Assembly (NCBI RefSeq): GCF_001425575.1
Contig: NZ_LMRD01000006.1
Location: 250,513-314,512 of the forward strand
Origin: Aurantimonas sp. Leaf443
Lineage (GTDB): Bacteria > Pseudomonadota > Alphaproteobacteria > Rhizobiales > Rhizobiaceae
Length of the DNA: 64,000 nucleotides
Direction of reading: 5' to 3'
The notes below the pieces were generated by a model, which saw nothing but the letters and a program-made list of their open reading frames with translations, did no database searches and had not been told where the DNA came from. Shown here piece after piece: positions 63,261 to 64,000 of the stretch. The position numbers and the translations under genes were made by a program. The stretch's first letter is position 1; each line of letters begins with the position of its first letter.

Positions 63261-63767
63261 ATGGATCTGACGCCGGGCGATGGGACGGGACGGACGAAGC
63301 GGCGCCGCGGCGCGGCCCGAGGAGGGTTCGCCATCGCCGCGCTGGCGCTTCTCGCCGGCTTCGTCCTTGCGCCGGCGCGGGCCGCCGAACTCCTCGTCTT
63401 CGAGCAGAAGGGCTGTCCCTTCTGCGAGGCCTTCGACGCCGAGATCGCGCCCCATTACGGCGAGAGCGCCATCGGCCGCCTCGCCCCCTTGCGCCGCGTG
63501 AACATCCACGACGACCGGCGCGGCGGCATTCCCGGCCTCGCCCCCGCGGTCTTTACGCCGACCTTCGTCCTTCTGGGCGACGATGCGCGAGAGATCGGGC
63601 GCCTCGAAGGCTATCCCGGCGAGCGCTGGTTCTATCCCGAGATCGAGGCCGTCGCCGCGCGCCTTCCCGGTTTCGGGTCCGGGCAGGGCGCCCCTGTCCA
63701 GACGGAGGGCGAAGACCCGGCCGCCGGCCCGCCGCCGGTCCAGGCGACCCCGGTGCCGGTGCGCTGA
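63261..63767 (+). CDS. SoxS-like thioredoxin-fold secreted protein
   Basis: A 168-residue protein. A basic N-terminus and hydrophobic core (GGFAIAALALLAGFVLAPARA) form a signal peptide. The mature thioredoxin-like domain has CPFC in LLVFEQKGCPFCEAFDAEIAP. It then has the cis-proline-like FTPTFVLLG segment. The end is Pro-rich. Such proteins sit beside c-type cytochromes and are called regulatory protein SoxS; here a cytochrome gene is directly convergent. It probably acts in periplasmic redox. Confidence 0.75.
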   Translation: MDLTPGDGTGRTKRRRGAARGGFAIAALALLAGFVLAPARAAELLVFEQKGCPFCEAFDAEIAPHYGESAIGRLAPLRRVNIHDDRRGGIPGLAPAVFTPTFVLLGDDAREIGRLEGYPGERWFYPEIEAVAARLPGFGSGQGAPVQTEGEDPAAGPPPVQATPVPVR

Positions 63768-63804
63768 GGCCGCGCCCGGCATGCGTCCGACAGCGCACCA
63801 AGGC

Positions 63805-63828
63805 GCCGGGCGCGGCGCGGCGCCCGGC
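63805..63828. terminator. Hairpin between the SoxS-like and cytochrome genes
   Basis: A perfect 9-bp stem (63805-63813 with 63820-63828), loop of six bases, in the gap of two convergent genes. No T-run is obvious. Confidence 0.5.
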
Positions 63829-63855
63829 TCGTTCCGATCCGAGCGTCGGGGCGGT

Positions 63856-64000
63856 CTACTGGCCGTCGACGGCCTTCAGCGCGGCAGCCGGATCCTGCGC
63901 GGCGCCCGCCTCGTCGAACGTGGCGAGATAGGCGATCACGTTGGTGATCTCCTCGGGCTTCTTGAGGCCCGGAAAGGCCATCTTGGTCGTCTTCACCACG
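63856..64000 (-). CDS. Class I c-type cytochrome, C-terminal fragment
   Basis: The last 47 residues of a cytochrome c, entering from the right edge and ending with TAG at 63856. It shows TKMAFPGLKKPEEITNVIAYLATF, with the methionine heme ligand and the conserved C-terminal helix. The heme-binding CxxCH and the start lie outside the window. Confidence 0.8.
   Translation of the reverse strand, partial: VVKTTKMAFPGLKKPEEITNVIAYLATFDEAGAAQDPAAALKAVDGQ

Overview
The window is high-G+C DNA (roughly 70% by eye) from an alphaproteobacterium, most likely of the order Hyphomicrobiales (Rhizobiales). The support is: gap and pgk near zapA and a DUF4164 gene, an aa3-type oxidase subunit IV just before a three-gene pntAA-pntAB-pntB transhydrogenase, a lysine/ornithine decarboxylase of the PLP fold III type with a long leader, many TRAP transporters, EcfG-, CtrA- and Irr-like promoter motifs, and ligase-associated repair genes. 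The genus cannot be fixed from this window; an Aurantimonadaceae-like bacterium is a guess. No rRNA, tRNA, CRISPR array, transposase or integrase was found.

Layout. 1-10 kb: parts of the ligase-associated DNA repair set (PdeM phosphoesterase, DEXH helicase, MBL exonuclease), separated by a SulP transporter, a low-G+C pair of unrecognised genes (2352-3666), a YitT protein and a methyltransferase. 10-16 kb: central glycolysis (pgk, gap) with a cation/proton antiporter between them whose reading frame runs into pgk without a stop, then DUF4164 and zapA. 16-27 kb: an esterase, acetyltransferases, LacI and MarR regulators, creatininase-like protein, a BrnT/BrnA toxin-antitoxin pair, a CobW-family zinc chaperone with a WD40 partner, and the decarboxylase odc2 with a long leader. 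27-41 kb: LysR, L,D-transpeptidase, an acyl-CoA synthetase/GNAT fusion, a DUF1007-NicO metal pair, a GATase, and a TRAP locus split in two convergent halves around a VirC1/ParA-like gene, followed by recX and a PfpI-like protein.

41-51 kb: oxidase subunit IV, proton-translocating transhydrogenase, DUF992, a TPR lipoprotein, ribosomal protein S21, DUF2380, an FUSC-type membrane protein and a PhnA-like membrane protein. 51-56 kb: a complete TRAP operon with a divergent FCD-type GntR regulator and two perfect palindromes in the shared promoter region, then a glutathione transferase and a HigBA pair whose toxin has lost its last two conserved residues to a nonsense codon. 56-62 kb: an iron-acquisition operon (imelysin, di-heme oxidoreductase, imelysin, DUF1513) with an Irr/ICE-like box. 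62-64 kb: a class I (DhnA-type) fructose-bisphosphate aldolase, a SoxS-like thioredoxin-fold protein and the C-terminus of a class I c-type cytochrome.

The most unusual things are the antiporter-pgk open junction, the unexplained low-G+C gene pair, the HigB nonsense change, the translated-looking leader of odc2, and a CtrA-type box in front of a VirC1-like ATPase without a P-loop lysine. Function calls rest on motifs and family recognition from the translated sequence; no database search was run.
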